A DNA stretch of 64,000 bases from Acidobacteriota bacterium (GTDB lineage Bacteria > Acidobacteriota > Holophagae > Holophagales > Holophagaceae): assembly GCA_021794095.1 (NCBI GenBank), contig JAJYRN010000001.1:347630-411629 (forward strand), given 5' to 3'. Positions 42,617 to 51,773 of the stretch are shown one piece after another (positions within the stretch are counted from its first letter, which is position 1; each line of letters starts with the position of its first letter). The notes under the pieces are model-generated. The model saw nothing but the letters and a program-made list of their open reading frames with translations, did no database searches and was not told where the DNA came from. The position numbers and the translations under genes are program-made.

Positions 42617-42672
42617 GAACCGCCGACACATGGATTTTCAGTCCATTGCTCTACCGACTGAGCTACCCAGGC
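42597..42672 (-). tRNA. tRNA-Phe (anticodon GAA)
   Basis: The 76-nt minus-strand gene has a GCCTGGG acceptor start, D-arm TAGCTCAGTCGGTAGAGCA, anticodon loop CTGAAAA (GAA at 42637-42639), T-arm GGTTCGATTCC, discriminator A and an encoded CCA. All stems pair. Its 3' end is duplicated 187 bases downstream. It lies antisense and upstream of the small membrane protein gene. Confidence 0.95.
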
Positions 42673-42761
42673 GGGAAGGGCAAGGATACCAGGGAGGGGC
42701 GCATTTTCAAGTGCAGGAAGCGGCCCGACTGGTGCATCCTCAAGGGTCCAGTGAGGATGTC

Positions 42762-43442
42762 ATGGCACGCCCCCCGAAGCATCGAGTCATCCAGGTTCAG
42801 AAGCCGGCGCAGAGCTTGGCGCACTTCCAGTCCAAACTGGGCCAGCACGCCATCGAGGATGGCACGCTGCTGAAGCCCATCCTCATCGGGGCCGGCATTG
42901 TGGTCGCCGCCTGCATCGCCCTGGTGGCTTGGCGGACCGTGCGCGACCAGCGCATTGAGAAGCACGAGGCGGCCCTGGCCTATCTGGAAACAGCGGTGGA
43001 TGGCGATGGAGTCACGCCCGTAGCGCCCGCCGCGGCAGAAGCAGCCATGCGCGCGCGCCTGCCGCAACTGGAAGCCCTTGCGCAGACCGCCCCTTCCTCA
43101 CGCCGGGCGATCACCGAAGGCCTGCTGGCCTCCTGGCAGCTCAGCCTCGATGGCACCTCCTCCGTGAACATCTCCGAGCCCGGCCCCTGGGGGCACCTGC
43201 GCCTGGCCGACCGCGCCATCGCCCTGGGCCAGGTTCCAACCGCCCGGCAAGAACTGGCGCCCCTGCGCGCCAAGGCCACGCCCGATGAACCCTGGGGCCA
43301 GGCCTACTGGACCACCGTGCTGGATGCCGACCGGGCCGGCGGCGATCGCACCCAGGCCTGGAAAGATCTTTCGGACTACAAGGCCCGCTTCCGGGGCCGG
43401 CCCGGCAGCGGCGCGTTGGACGCGGTCCTCGCGAGCATCTGA
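42762..43442 (+). CDS. Membrane-anchored tetratricopeptide-like protein of unknown function
   Basis: In this 226-residue protein a basic cytosolic N-terminus (about 40 residues) precedes one transmembrane helix at about residues 41-60 (LIGAGIVVAACIALVAW). The soluble C-terminal part has helical Ala-rich repeats (LRLADRAIALGQVPTARQELAPL) like YfgM-type ancillary proteins, but I cannot assign the family. ATG 42762 follows GAGG by 5 bases. It lies 18 bases before the phosphorylase gene. Confidence 0.65.
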   Translation: MARPPKHRVIQVQKPAQSLAHFQSKLGQHAIEDGTLLKPILIGAGIVVAACIALVAWRTVRDQRIEKHEAALAYLETAVDGDGVTPVAPAAAEAAMRARLPQLEALAQTAPSSRRAITEGLLASWQLSLDGTSSVNISEPGPWGHLRLADRAIALGQVPTARQELAPLRAKATPDEPWGQAYWTTVLDADRAGGDRTQAWKDLSDYKARFRGRPGSGALDAVLASI

Positions 43443-43460
43443 CCGCCGGAGCCTGCAGCC

Positions 43461-44759
43461 ATGCGGATGTACGATCTCATCTACACCAAGAAGATGGGCG
43501 GAGAACTGTCACCGGAACAGATTGCCTTCTGGGTGGCTGGCGCGGCGGACGCATCCATCCCCGATGAGCAGAGCGCCGCCCTGCTCATGGCCATCTGCTG
43601 GCAGGGCATGAGCACCGCGGAGACCCTGGCCCTCACCCTGGCCATGCGGGATTCCGGCTCCCGGCTTGATCTCTCCGCCATCCCCGGCGTGAAGGTGGAC
43701 AAGCACAGCACCGGCGGCGTGGGGGACAAGACCACCCTCATCCTCGGCCCCATCGTGGCCGCCTGCGGCGTGCCCTGCCCCATGTTCAGCGGCCGGGGCC
43801 TGGGCCACACCGGCGGCACCGTGGACAAGTTCGCCGCCATTCCCGGACTGAAGGTCGAGCTGAGCGAGGCCGAGTTCCTGCGCAGTCTGCGCGAGACCCG
43901 CTTCGCCAACTCCGCCCAGACCGCCGACATCGCGCCCGCGGATCGGAAGCTCTACGCCCTGCGGGACATCACCGCCACCGTGGAGAGCATCCCCCTCATC
44001 ACCGCCAGCATCATGTCCAAGAAGCTGGCCGGCGGCGCCGACGCCCTGGTGCTGGATGTGAAGTGCGGCAGCTCCGCCTTCATGAAGACACCCGAGGAAG
44101 CCCACACCCTGGCCCAGAGCATGGTGGCTGTCGGCCGGGCCCACGGCATGCGCATTCGCGCCCTGGTCACCCGCATGGATGCCCCCCTGGGCTGGGCCAT
44201 CGGCAACGCCCTCGAGGTCATGGAATCCGTGGAGATCCTGCGCGGCGAACACGGCGATTCCGAATTGGCCCAGATGAGCTTCCGGCTCGCGGCCGAGATG
44301 CTGGTCCTGGGCGGCGCCGCCCCCACCCTGGAGGAAGCCCTGGCCCAGGTGCAAGCCAGCATCCAGCAAGGCACGGCCCTGGACACCCTGCGCCGCTTCG
44401 TGGCGCTCAACGGCGGCGATGCCCGCGCCCTGGATGATGTCAGCCGCCTGCCCCAGGCCGGCCAGGTGGTGGACATCCGCGCCGACCAGGGCGGGTTCAT
44501 CCACAGCCTGGATGGCCGCGCCCTGGGTCTCCTCGCCATGGAACTGGGCGCGGGCCGCAAGGACCGGAACGATGTGCTGGATCTGGGCGTGGGGATCCGC
44601 GTGGCGGTCCGCGTGGGCCAGTCCGTCCAGCCCGGCGACCTGCTCTTCCAGGCGCACACCAAGGCCGGCGCCCGGCTCGATCCCGCCCCCTACCGCGCCA
44701 CCCTGGCGCTGGGCCCCGCCCCGGTCGCCTCCCGTCCCTGGCTGCTGGACACCCTGTAG
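43461..44759 (+). CDS. pdp: Pyrimidine-nucleoside phosphorylase
   Basis: The 432-residue protein has NP-II family signatures: KHSTGGVGDKTTL (phosphate binding), SGRGLGHTGGTVDK, and VLDVKCGSSAFMK. The N-terminus (MRMYDLIYTKK...GGELSPEQI) matches Bacillus Pdp-type enzymes rather than E. coli DeoA in detail, suggesting activity on both uridine and thymidine. It cleaves nucleosides with phosphate to base and (deoxy)ribose-1-phosphate. It could follow the cytidine deaminase in salvage. Confidence 0.93.
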   Translation: MRMYDLIYTKKMGGELSPEQIAFWVAGAADASIPDEQSAALLMAICWQGMSTAETLALTLAMRDSGSRLDLSAIPGVKVDKHSTGGVGDKTTLILGPIVAACGVPCPMFSGRGLGHTGGTVDKFAAIPGLKVELSEAEFLRSLRETRFANSAQTADIAPADRKLYALRDITATVESIPLITASIMSKKLAGGADALVLDVKCGSSAFMKTPEEAHTLAQSMVAVGRAHGMRIRALVTRMDAPLGWAIGNALEVMESVEILRGEHGDSELAQMSFRLAAEMLVLGGAAPTLEEALAQVQASIQQGTALDTLRRFVALNGGDARALDDVSRLPQAGQVVDIRADQGGFIHSLDGRALGLLAMELGAGRKDRNDVLDLGVGIRVAVRVGQSVQPGDLLFQAHTKAGARLDPAPYRATLALGPAPVASRPWLLDTL

Positions 44760-45121
44760 GGCCCGCTTCTGGCGTTCCAGCACCTGAAGTAGCTCAGTCG
44801 CACGCCGGCGGGGTTGTTCCTGCGGTGAATCCGCCCCACGGCGGCTGAGACAGCGTCCGCCATACATCGTTAAACGATATATTAAACAATGACAACAGTT
44901 TATGTCCCCCCAAAAGGGGAAGTTCCCGCAAATTCACAGAAATTCCCATTTCGATGGGCTCCGACGCTACACTAACCCCCAATGTCACACCGCTCTTTCC
45001 TAACCCGCCATTTCGGTGCCAGGCCTATCCCGACGAAGGCCCGTCCCATGACACCGGAATTCCGGCAGTTTCCCACCTTGGAGTCCCCTTCCCCCTGGAC
45101 TCCGGTTTCCTGGAGGATTTA
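44760..45121 (+). promoter_or_regulatory. 362-bp intergenic region upstream of the first TonB receptor
   Basis: There is no gene here. An AT-rich patch includes the palindrome ATCGTT-A-AACGAT (44866-44878) next to TATATT (44878-44883), which could be an operator overlapping a -10 element, though no good -35 is seen. A CCCAT-TTCG-ATGGG hairpin lies at 44945-44958. The receptor's frame is open from 44954, but its signal peptide starts at 45122 with GGAGG upstream. Confidence 0.35.
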
Positions 45122-48022
45122 ATGAATCTCTTGAACAACCGCCTGGGCCGCCTCACGGCCCTCCTGGCGCTGGGTGGTGTCGTCGCCATGGCCCAGGGCA
45201 CCCAGACCGCCAACATCACGGGCCACGTGGTGGACAGCACGGGCGCCAACCTGACGGGCGTCATGGTTCGCCTGACCTCCCCCGCCCTGCAGGGCGTTCG
45301 CACCTACGTGACGGACAAGGATGGCCGGTTCATCGCGCGCCTCCTGCCTCCCGGGTTCTACACCGTCGTCCTCAGCAAGGACGGGATGGAAAGCCGGAAG
45401 ATCCAGGAACAGGTGGGTGTGGACCAGACCTTCGCGCCCCGCATCACCATGATCAAGGCCGGCACGGCTGCCGCCGTGGTGGAAGTGGTGGCCGCCGCGC
45501 CCGCCGTGGACAAGACCGACGTCAAGAGCGCCACCAATTTCCGCAATGACAAGGTGGACGAGCTGCCCACCGGGCGCAGTCAGGATGCCGTGGCGCTCCT
45601 GGCTCCCGGCGTCACCCAGGGCGTTGGCGGCCGCACGCAGATGGCGGGCGCCATGACCAGCGGCAACCTCTACCTGCTGGACGGCCAGAACATCTCCGAC
45701 AGCGTCTACCGGACCCAGGGCGTCCGCGTGATTGATGACTCCATCGAGGAAACCCAGGTCATCACGGGTGCCTTGCCCGCCGAGTACGGCGACGTGGATG
45801 GTGGCGTCATCAACTCCATCACCAAGTCCGGCGGCAACGACTTCACCGCCTCCCTGCGCTGGGAACTGAACAACCCCGACTGGAACGCTGTAGCGCCCTA
45901 CCAGAATCGCGCCACACCGAACATCCTGGGCGAAACCAAGACCCTCAACGTCACGGGCCCCATCCTCAAGGACAAGCTCTGGTTCGCCGCCTCCTACTTC
46001 ACCACCAAGTCCAACACCACGAACACCATCGGCTACGATCTGTCCAGTGATCCCAATGGCGTGGGGGCCGCGAATGGTCCTGACGGCTTCGGCACCAACT
46101 ACAACTTGGCGGCCGTCGAGATCCGCCGCCAGGTCAAGTTGACCTGGGCCATCAACCAGGATCACACCCTGATCGCCTCGTACATGCACAACGAGCTCGA
46201 CCAGGTGAACCGCAACTACTACGCCGGTGACCTGAAAGCCCTGGTGCCCCAGATCGGCACCAACTCCTTCCTGAACCTGGCCCTCCGTTCCGCCTGGGCC
46301 CCCAACTTCACCACCGAGATCCGCTACGGCCACAAGCAGCAGCGCCTCAGCGCCGGCGGCGCGGGCAACGGCCAGAGCCCCATCTATTCGGATGATAGCG
46401 GCGGCTTCTACAACAACGGCATCTTCAGCAGCGTGGACGGCGGCGACAACCGCAACAACAACACCGCCAACATCAAGGCCAGCCTCTTCTGGGATGGCGC
46501 GGGCAGCCACCAGACCGACTTCGGCATTGACTACACCGACGAGCTCCGCCGGGCCCAGAATGCCCAGAGCCCCACGAACCTCATCTTCGAGGCCGCGGGT
46601 GTGGACCTCGCCACGCAGACCGCCATCCCGACCGCCGTGTGGACCTTTAAGAACACCACCGGCGCCACCAACAACTACTCCTATGGCCTCTACGTCAACG
46701 ACAAGTGGAACCTCGACGAGCACTGGAACTATCAGATCGGCCTGCGTTTCGACAAGTACAAGGCCAACAACGAGAATGGCACCGAAACCGCCGGCGCCAC
46801 TGGCCTCAGCCCCCGCCTGGGCGCCACCTACGATCTGTTCGGCGACAGCAAGCACATCTTCAAGCTCGCCTACGCCCGCTACAACGACAAGGTGCTGGAC
46901 ACCATCACCGGCGCCGTCAGCGGCGTGGGCAACCCCATGGAGATTGACTACTTTGCCAACTCCTTCGTGGCCGCTGGGTACAACTGGGATCCCGCCAACC
47001 GCATGAGCTTCGCGCAGATCCAGAACTTGGCCAACTACGGCGTTGGCGATCCCAACTACCAGGCCTACTACAACGATCCCACCTTCAACGTGAAGCTGGC
47101 CAACAACCTGAAGGCCCCCACGACGGATGAAGTGCAGGCCAGCTACGCCTACTCCTTCGATTGGGCCAACATCGGCAGCGGCTACATCAAGGTGACCGGC
47201 ACCTACAGGAACTGGAAGAACCTCATTGATGTCACCGCCGGCAACAGCGGCCAGGTCACCAATGCCGCCGGGGCCACGGCCTACGTCAACGTCTGGGAGA
47301 ACAATCCCAATGCCAAGCGCACCTACCGGGATCTGATCCTGGAAGGCCAGTTCAAGCGCAACGGCTGGACCACGGGCGGCAACATCACCTGGAGTACCCT
47401 GAAGGGCAACTACGAGGGTGAGACCACCTACTCCCCCGGCAGCGGCCAGGGCATCAATTCCTGGAATGTCCAGAACGGCGTCACGATGTTCGACTCGAAC
47501 ATGATCCACCCCTACGGCTATCTGACTGGACATGATCCGATCCGCATGCGCTTCATGGCCTCCAAGGTCTATGAGAACGCCTACGGCAAGACCACGGTGG
47601 GCTGGGTCTACCGCTTCGACGCCGGGTCCCGGTACAGCATCGGCCGCACCGTCAAGCGGGCCCAGCTGAATCCCGCGCTGTCCAGCCAGTTCGGCTCTAC
47701 GGCCACCCAGTACTACAACGACCAGTGGGGCCAGGGCGTGTTCCCGGCCCAGGCCTACCTGGACCTGGCCCTCACCCAGGACTTCCCCCTCTTCAAGGTG
47801 GGCAGCCGCAACGTGTGGGCCTTCGCGAAGTTCAACATCCAGAACGTCTTCAACCACCAGCAGCAGATCGGTTACAACACCACCTACCTGTCGGCTGCAG
47901 GTACCTACCCCAATGCCACCAGCTCCCCCTGGGTGAAGAGCAGTGCCTACGGCACGGCGCTTTCCAGCGGCTACTACGGCACGCCCCGGAGCATCCTGGT
48001 TTCCGCCGGTATCCGGTTCTAG
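45122..48022 (+). CDS. TonB-dependent receptor, Oar-like (carboxypeptidase-regulatory + plug + barrel)
   Basis: The protein has 966 residues. A signal peptide covers about 1-25. A carboxypeptidase-regulatory-like domain (about 28-115: ITGHVVDSTGANLTGVMVRL, DKDGRFIARLLPPGFYTVVL) is followed by a plug region (LPTGRSQDAVALLAPGV, YGDVDGGVINSITKSGGNDF) and a large Tyr/Asn/Thr-rich beta barrel ending in LVSAGIRF, with the terminal Phe of outer-membrane proteins. These Oar-like receptors are abundant in Acidobacteria; the cargo is unknown (peptides, siderophores or glycans). It has its own terminator. It is paralogous in architecture to the next gene. Confidence 0.88.
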   Translation: MNLLNNRLGRLTALLALGGVVAMAQGTQTANITGHVVDSTGANLTGVMVRLTSPALQGVRTYVTDKDGRFIARLLPPGFYTVVLSKDGMESRKIQEQVGVDQTFAPRITMIKAGTAAAVVEVVAAAPAVDKTDVKSATNFRNDKVDELPTGRSQDAVALLAPGVTQGVGGRTQMAGAMTSGNLYLLDGQNISDSVYRTQGVRVIDDSIEETQVITGALPAEYGDVDGGVINSITKSGGNDFTASLRWELNNPDWNAVAPYQNRATPNILGETKTLNVTGPILKDKLWFAASYFTTKSNTTNTIGYDLSSDPNGVGAANGPDGFGTNYNLAAVEIRRQVKLTWAINQDHTLIASYMHNELDQVNRNYYAGDLKALVPQIGTNSFLNLALRSAWAPNFTTEIRYGHKQQRLSAGGAGNGQSPIYSDDSGGFYNNGIFSSVDGGDNRNNNTANIKASLFWDGAGSHQTDFGIDYTDELRRAQNAQSPTNLIFEAAGVDLATQTAIPTAVWTFKNTTGATNNYSYGLYVNDKWNLDEHWNYQIGLRFDKYKANNENGTETAGATGLSPRLGATYDLFGDSKHIFKLAYARYNDKVLDTITGAVSGVGNPMEIDYFANSFVAAGYNWDPANRMSFAQIQNLANYGVGDPNYQAYYNDPTFNVKLANNLKAPTTDEVQASYAYSFDWANIGSGYIKVTGTYRNWKNLIDVTAGNSGQVTNAAGATAYVNVWENNPNAKRTYRDLILEGQFKRNGWTTGGNITWSTLKGNYEGETTYSPGSGQGINSWNVQNGVTMFDSNMIHPYGYLTGHDPIRMRFMASKVYENAYGKTTVGWVYRFDAGSRYSIGRTVKRAQLNPALSSQFGSTATQYYNDQWGQGVFPAQAYLDLALTQDFPLFKVGSRNVWAFAKFNIQNVFNHQQQIGYNTTYLSAAGTYPNATSSPWVKSSAYGTALSSGYYGTPRSILVSAGIRF

Positions 48023-48042
48023 CCCGTCAGTCCGATCCAACG

Positions 48043-48070
48043 AAAGAGGCCCTTCGGGGCCTCTTTTTTT
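48043..48070 (+). terminator. Intrinsic terminator after the first TonB receptor
   Basis: AAAGAGGCCC, TTCG tetraloop, GGGCCTCTTT, then TTTT: a classic hairpin followed by a U-run. Confidence 0.92.
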
Positions 48071-48159
48071 ATAGGTCCCCCCAAAGGGCACACACCCCGT
48101 CAATGGATCCCTAGTGAACTTATGTATATGAGGAGGGCGATCTAACGCCAGAAAATTTT

Positions 48160-48189
48160 TTGTGACAGTTCGGGAACCTGCCGTATCCT
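48160..48189 (+). promoter_or_regulatory. Candidate promoter for the second TonB receptor
   Basis: TTGTGA (48160-48165) and TATCCT (48184-48189) are 18 bases apart, preceded by the A/T tract AAAATTTTTT. The rest of the 347-bp gap (48023-48369) holds the upstream terminator and a roughly 180-base leader with no other recognisable element. Confidence 0.45.
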
Positions 48190-48369
48190 GATCGGCATCC
48201 ACCACGTTCTTTGCGACCCGATCCCAGCACCTGCGCCTCACCCCCGATGCTCGAAGCAATCGAGTCTCAGGTGTTCTGGCATTCCGGCCCATTCCGGGCC
48301 CTGGTTCCCCCGCTATTCCCCGCACACACAACCCGCGGCCCTGCCGCATCTCCCACATAGGAGCCCTTC

Positions 48370-51279
48370 ATGAACCGCATCATCTCAAGGCTCGGCCTCA
48401 CCGCCGTGGCCATCGTGGCCGGGGGTGGCGTCATCGCCCACGCCCAGACCGCCACGACCGGCCAGATCCAGGGCGTGGTCCGTGACGACAAGGGCCACCC
48501 CCTGGCCGGCGCCCTGGTGACCCTCAGCTCGTCGCAGATCACCCGCACCACCACCACGGCTGCGGATGGCAGCTACCGCATTGGCCTGCTCAATGCCGGC
48601 ATCTGGCGGGTGAAGGCCAGCAAGAACGGACAGACCGCACCGGCCCAGACCATCAACGTGTCCATGAACAACGTCACCACCCTGAACCTCAAGCTGGCGT
48701 CGGAAGCCGCCGCCGAGGTCACGGTCGTGGGCACCGCCTCCACGCTGGATCCCACCACCACCCAGACCGGCGCCACCCTCCAGATGGACACCATCAACTC
48801 CATCCCCACCGGCCGTGACTTCAACAGCCTGGTGGCCCTGGCCCCCGGCACCCAGAGCGGCGGCCTGATGGGCGGCTCCTCGATCTCCGGTGCGTCCGCC
48901 ATCGAGAACAACTTCATCATTGATGGCCTCGACACCACCGACTACCGCCTGGGCTTCCAGGGCAGCACCATGCCCACCAACTTCATTGACCAGGTGTCCG
49001 TGCAGACCGGCGGGTTCGCCCCCGAGTACTCCGCCCTGGGCGGTGTGGTGAATGCCATCACCAAGTCCGGTAGCAACCAGTTCGCCGGCAGCGTGTGGTT
49101 CACCAACGACATGGCCCAGATGGCCGGTCGGCCCGAGACGGATTTCTATCATCAGCAGACCCCCGCCAGCTATCGCTACGACTACGGCTTCACGGCGGGC
49201 GGCGCGTTCATCCCCGACAAGTTCTTCTACTTCCTCGGCTTCAACCAGGTGAAGACCCAGTCGGTGCCCAACACCAACAAACTGGGCCTGACCGATTCGC
49301 CGGAGAACAACAAGTACTCCAACGTGTACGGGAAGTTCAATTACTTCCTCACCCCGAACCAGCAGTTGACCGGCACCATCCAGGTCACCCAGAATCCCAT
49401 TGACCAGTCCCACCAGTACCCGGCGTCCCTCGGCAACCGGGATTGGGGGTTCAGTCAGACCAACAACACCACCAACTGGTCCTTGAACTACGACTGGAAC
49501 ATCTCCCCCTCGCTGTTCATGAGCGCCAAGTACGGCGCCTCGGTCAGCGATTCCCACACCACCCCCGTATCCAACCTGGCCAGCATCGCCGACTACCTCT
49601 GGTACGTGAGCGGCCCCGGCAAGGCTGATCCGACGTACGGCGGCCAGCCCTACGGCACCTACCCCTTCTACCACGGCGGGTCCGGCGACTGGAACGACAC
49701 CACCGATTCCAACAACCAGCAGGCCCGCATTGACCTGTCCTGGTTCGTGGGCAACCACTCGGTCAAGTTCGGCATCAGCCACAACCATGCGGATTCCCAT
49801 GTTCTTGACTACCTGAACCCCGCGGGCGATGACCGTGTCTCCATCCTCTCCAAAGTGATCCGTGTGACCCAGTACGCCAACCTGGGCTCCAAGGCCGCCC
49901 TGGACTACGATGCCTTCTACCTGCAGGACCAGTGGGAAATGACGCCGGGCTTCCGCCTGCTGTACGGCTTCCGCGAGGAATACCAGAAGATCAAGGGCAA
50001 CGACGGCCAGACCATCTTCAACTTCAACAACTTCATGGACCAGATCCAGCCCCGCATCGGCGTGACCTGGGACATCAACAACGATGGCAAGTCCAAGCTG
50101 TCCGCCAACTTCGCCGTCTATGACGAGCGGTTCCCCATGCAGGCGGCCCTCCGCACTGGCGGCAACGAGACCTACAGGCAGTACACCTTCACCTACGCCA
50201 GCGGCGCGGCCACCTACGATCCGACCACCGGCTCCTACACCCATGCCCCCATTGGCCCCTCCTACCTTTCCGCTGACTACTCCGGCTTCTTCCGGGATGA
50301 CCCGCAGCCCCTGGGCGGCCTGAAGGTGCCCAAGCGCGAAGAGATCCTCCTGGGCTTCGACCACACCTTCGACAACGGGTGGACGGCGGGCATCCACGGC
50401 CACTACCGCAACCTGTGGCGCATCATCGAGGACACCGTTCCCACCGACAACATGGGCAACCCCATTGATGGCGCGGGTTTCTCGATCCTCTGGAATCCCA
50501 AGTATGGCAAGACCTACACCTGGGCGAACAACAAGTACATCGCCGACTTCGGCGGCACCCCCGGCGCCCTGAACACCTGGCAGAACAACGTGTTCCCGAA
50601 CCCCAAGAACCGGTACGAAGCCATTGACCTCACCCTGGACAAGAAGACGGATCGCTGGAACTTCAGCGCGAACTACACCTACGGCCACCTCTTCGGCAAC
50701 TACGAAGGCGTGGGCCAGACCAGCAACGGCCAGTCGGACGCCAACATCACCTCCACCTGGGACTACGCGCCCTATGTGGGCAATGGCAACCTCCCCCTGG
50801 ACCGCCGCCACATTGCCAAGGCCTACGGTTCCTACACCTGGGACCTGTGGGAAGGCCGGTTCACCGTCGGCGCCAACCTCACCTACCAGTCCGGCACACC
50901 CCGCACCTTCTTTGACGATGGCACCGCCACCCTGGCGGCCAATCCCGGAGCGTCGTACATCAACGGCCTGGGCACCGCCAACGGCCTCGACTGGGGCGGT
51001 TACGCCAACGCCACGCCGCTGAACTTCATCTATGGCGGCCAGGGCTTCACCCCGGCCACCAAGCAGGCGGACCTGCACTTCAGCTACACCCGCACCGTTT
51101 GGGGACATGTCAAGGTGACGCCCAGCATTGATATTTTCAATGCGGGCAACACCCGCACGGTCGTGACCTACGACGACTATGGCACCACCGCTGCGGATGC
51201 TCCGAACCCCGCCGTGGGCCTGGCGAATGCCTGGATGCCCGGCCGTTATATCCGCTGGGGCGTGAAGGCCACCTTCTGA
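48370..51279 (+). CDS. TonB-dependent receptor, Oar-like (second copy)
   Basis: The protein has 969 residues. A signal peptide covers about 1-26 (ending AHAQTA). The carboxypeptidase-regulatory-like domain is at about 32-115 (IQGVVRDDKGHPLAGALVTL, AADGSYRIGLLNAG), the plug at about 120-240 (IPTGRDFNSLVALAPG, FIIDGLDTTDYRLG, EYSALGGVVNAITKSGSNQF), and the C-terminal barrel ends RWGVKATF. It shares architecture but only moderate sequence with the preceding receptor, suggesting an old duplication with different cargo. The gene has its own promoter-like element and a long hairpin downstream. Confidence 0.88.
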   Translation: MNRIISRLGLTAVAIVAGGGVIAHAQTATTGQIQGVVRDDKGHPLAGALVTLSSSQITRTTTTAADGSYRIGLLNAGIWRVKASKNGQTAPAQTINVSMNNVTTLNLKLASEAAAEVTVVGTASTLDPTTTQTGATLQMDTINSIPTGRDFNSLVALAPGTQSGGLMGGSSISGASAIENNFIIDGLDTTDYRLGFQGSTMPTNFIDQVSVQTGGFAPEYSALGGVVNAITKSGSNQFAGSVWFTNDMAQMAGRPETDFYHQQTPASYRYDYGFTAGGAFIPDKFFYFLGFNQVKTQSVPNTNKLGLTDSPENNKYSNVYGKFNYFLTPNQQLTGTIQVTQNPIDQSHQYPASLGNRDWGFSQTNNTTNWSLNYDWNISPSLFMSAKYGASVSDSHTTPVSNLASIADYLWYVSGPGKADPTYGGQPYGTYPFYHGGSGDWNDTTDSNNQQARIDLSWFVGNHSVKFGISHNHADSHVLDYLNPAGDDRVSILSKVIRVTQYANLGSKAALDYDAFYLQDQWEMTPGFRLLYGFREEYQKIKGNDGQTIFNFNNFMDQIQPRIGVTWDINNDGKSKLSANFAVYDERFPMQAALRTGGNETYRQYTFTYASGAATYDPTTGSYTHAPIGPSYLSADYSGFFRDDPQPLGGLKVPKREEILLGFDHTFDNGWTAGIHGHYRNLWRIIEDTVPTDNMGNPIDGAGFSILWNPKYGKTYTWANNKYIADFGGTPGALNTWQNNVFPNPKNRYEAIDLTLDKKTDRWNFSANYTYGHLFGNYEGVGQTSNGQSDANITSTWDYAPYVGNGNLPLDRRHIAKAYGSYTWDLWEGRFTVGANLTYQSGTPRTFFDDGTATLAANPGASYINGLGTANGLDWGGYANATPLNFIYGGQGFTPATKQADLHFSYTRTVWGHVKVTPSIDIFNAGNTRTVVTYDDYGTTAADAPNPAVGLANAWMPGRYIRWGVKATF

Positions 51280-51294
51280 TCCCACGCACCACGT

Positions 51295-51332
51295 CACACA
51301 ACACGGGCCCCGCGAGGGGCCCGTGTTGTGTG
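51295..51332 (+). terminator. Long perfect hairpin after the second TonB receptor
   Basis: A perfect 17-bp stem: CACACAACACGGGCCCC (51295-51311), loop GCGA, GGGGCCCGTGTTGTGTG (51316-51332). There is no T-run, but its position 16 bases after the stop fits a terminator or mRNA-stabilising structure. Confidence 0.7.
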
Positions 51333-51421
51333 TGCCGCGCGGGCCAGGTACGCCTGGGTTTCAAGCAGGGTGCCTTGGGGTTAGAAAATACAAATCGCCG
51401 ACATAACGGGGACATATCTTC

Positions 51422-51449
51422 TTTACAATTTCGCCAAAATATCTAAACT
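51422..51449 (+). promoter_or_regulatory. Candidate promoter for the PIN toxin-antitoxin pair
   Basis: TTTACA (51422-51427) and TAAACT (51444-51449) are 16 bases apart in an unusually AT-rich stretch just before the antitoxin gene. Confidence 0.4.
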
Positions 51450-51470
51450 TGTGGGCTGGGGGGGTGTCCC

Positions 51471-51773
51471 ATGCGGCTGACAACCATGCGGGAGTTCCAG
51501 AAGAAGGGCTCCGAAGCCATCACCGCTCCCAAGCATGAAGTCGTTCTCCTGACGGGGCGCACGGGGCCCACCTATTTCCTGGTACCGGTGTTCGATACCG
51601 ATCTGGCGTTCCAGGCTGAGCAGCTGCAACAAGCCATCGCCTTCTCCAGCCTGAAGGAATCCCAGGGTGAAGCTGAACGTGCCGGACTGAGCGGCGCCAG
51701 CATGGACGCCATCAACGACGACATTGCCGCTCTGCGGGCGGAGCGTCGGGCGCCGAAGCGAAGACACGCATGA
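51471..51773 (+). CDS. Putative antitoxin of a PIN-domain toxin
   Basis: This is a 100-residue protein. The N-terminus (RLTTMREFQKKGSEAITAPKHEVVLLTGRTGPTYFLVPV) has the layout of Phd/YefM-type antitoxins: a short DNA-binding beta-alpha unit with the GxxxIxxxxxEVxLxTxxGxPxxxLVP pattern. A helical, charged C-terminus would wrap the toxin. It overlaps the toxin start by 4 bases (ATGA). Identification depends partly on the neighbouring toxin. An alternative start is the ATG at 51486. Confidence 0.72.
   Translation: MRLTTMREFQKKGSEAITAPKHEVVLLTGRTGPTYFLVPVFDTDLAFQAEQLQQAIAFSSLKESQGEAERAGLSGASMDAINDDIAALRAERRAPKRRHA

Noticed and set aside
44954..45121. Longer N-terminus for the first TonB receptor
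   Set aside because: The frame is open, but it would bury the signal peptide that starts at 45122 behind 56 residues. GGAGG sits just before 45122.
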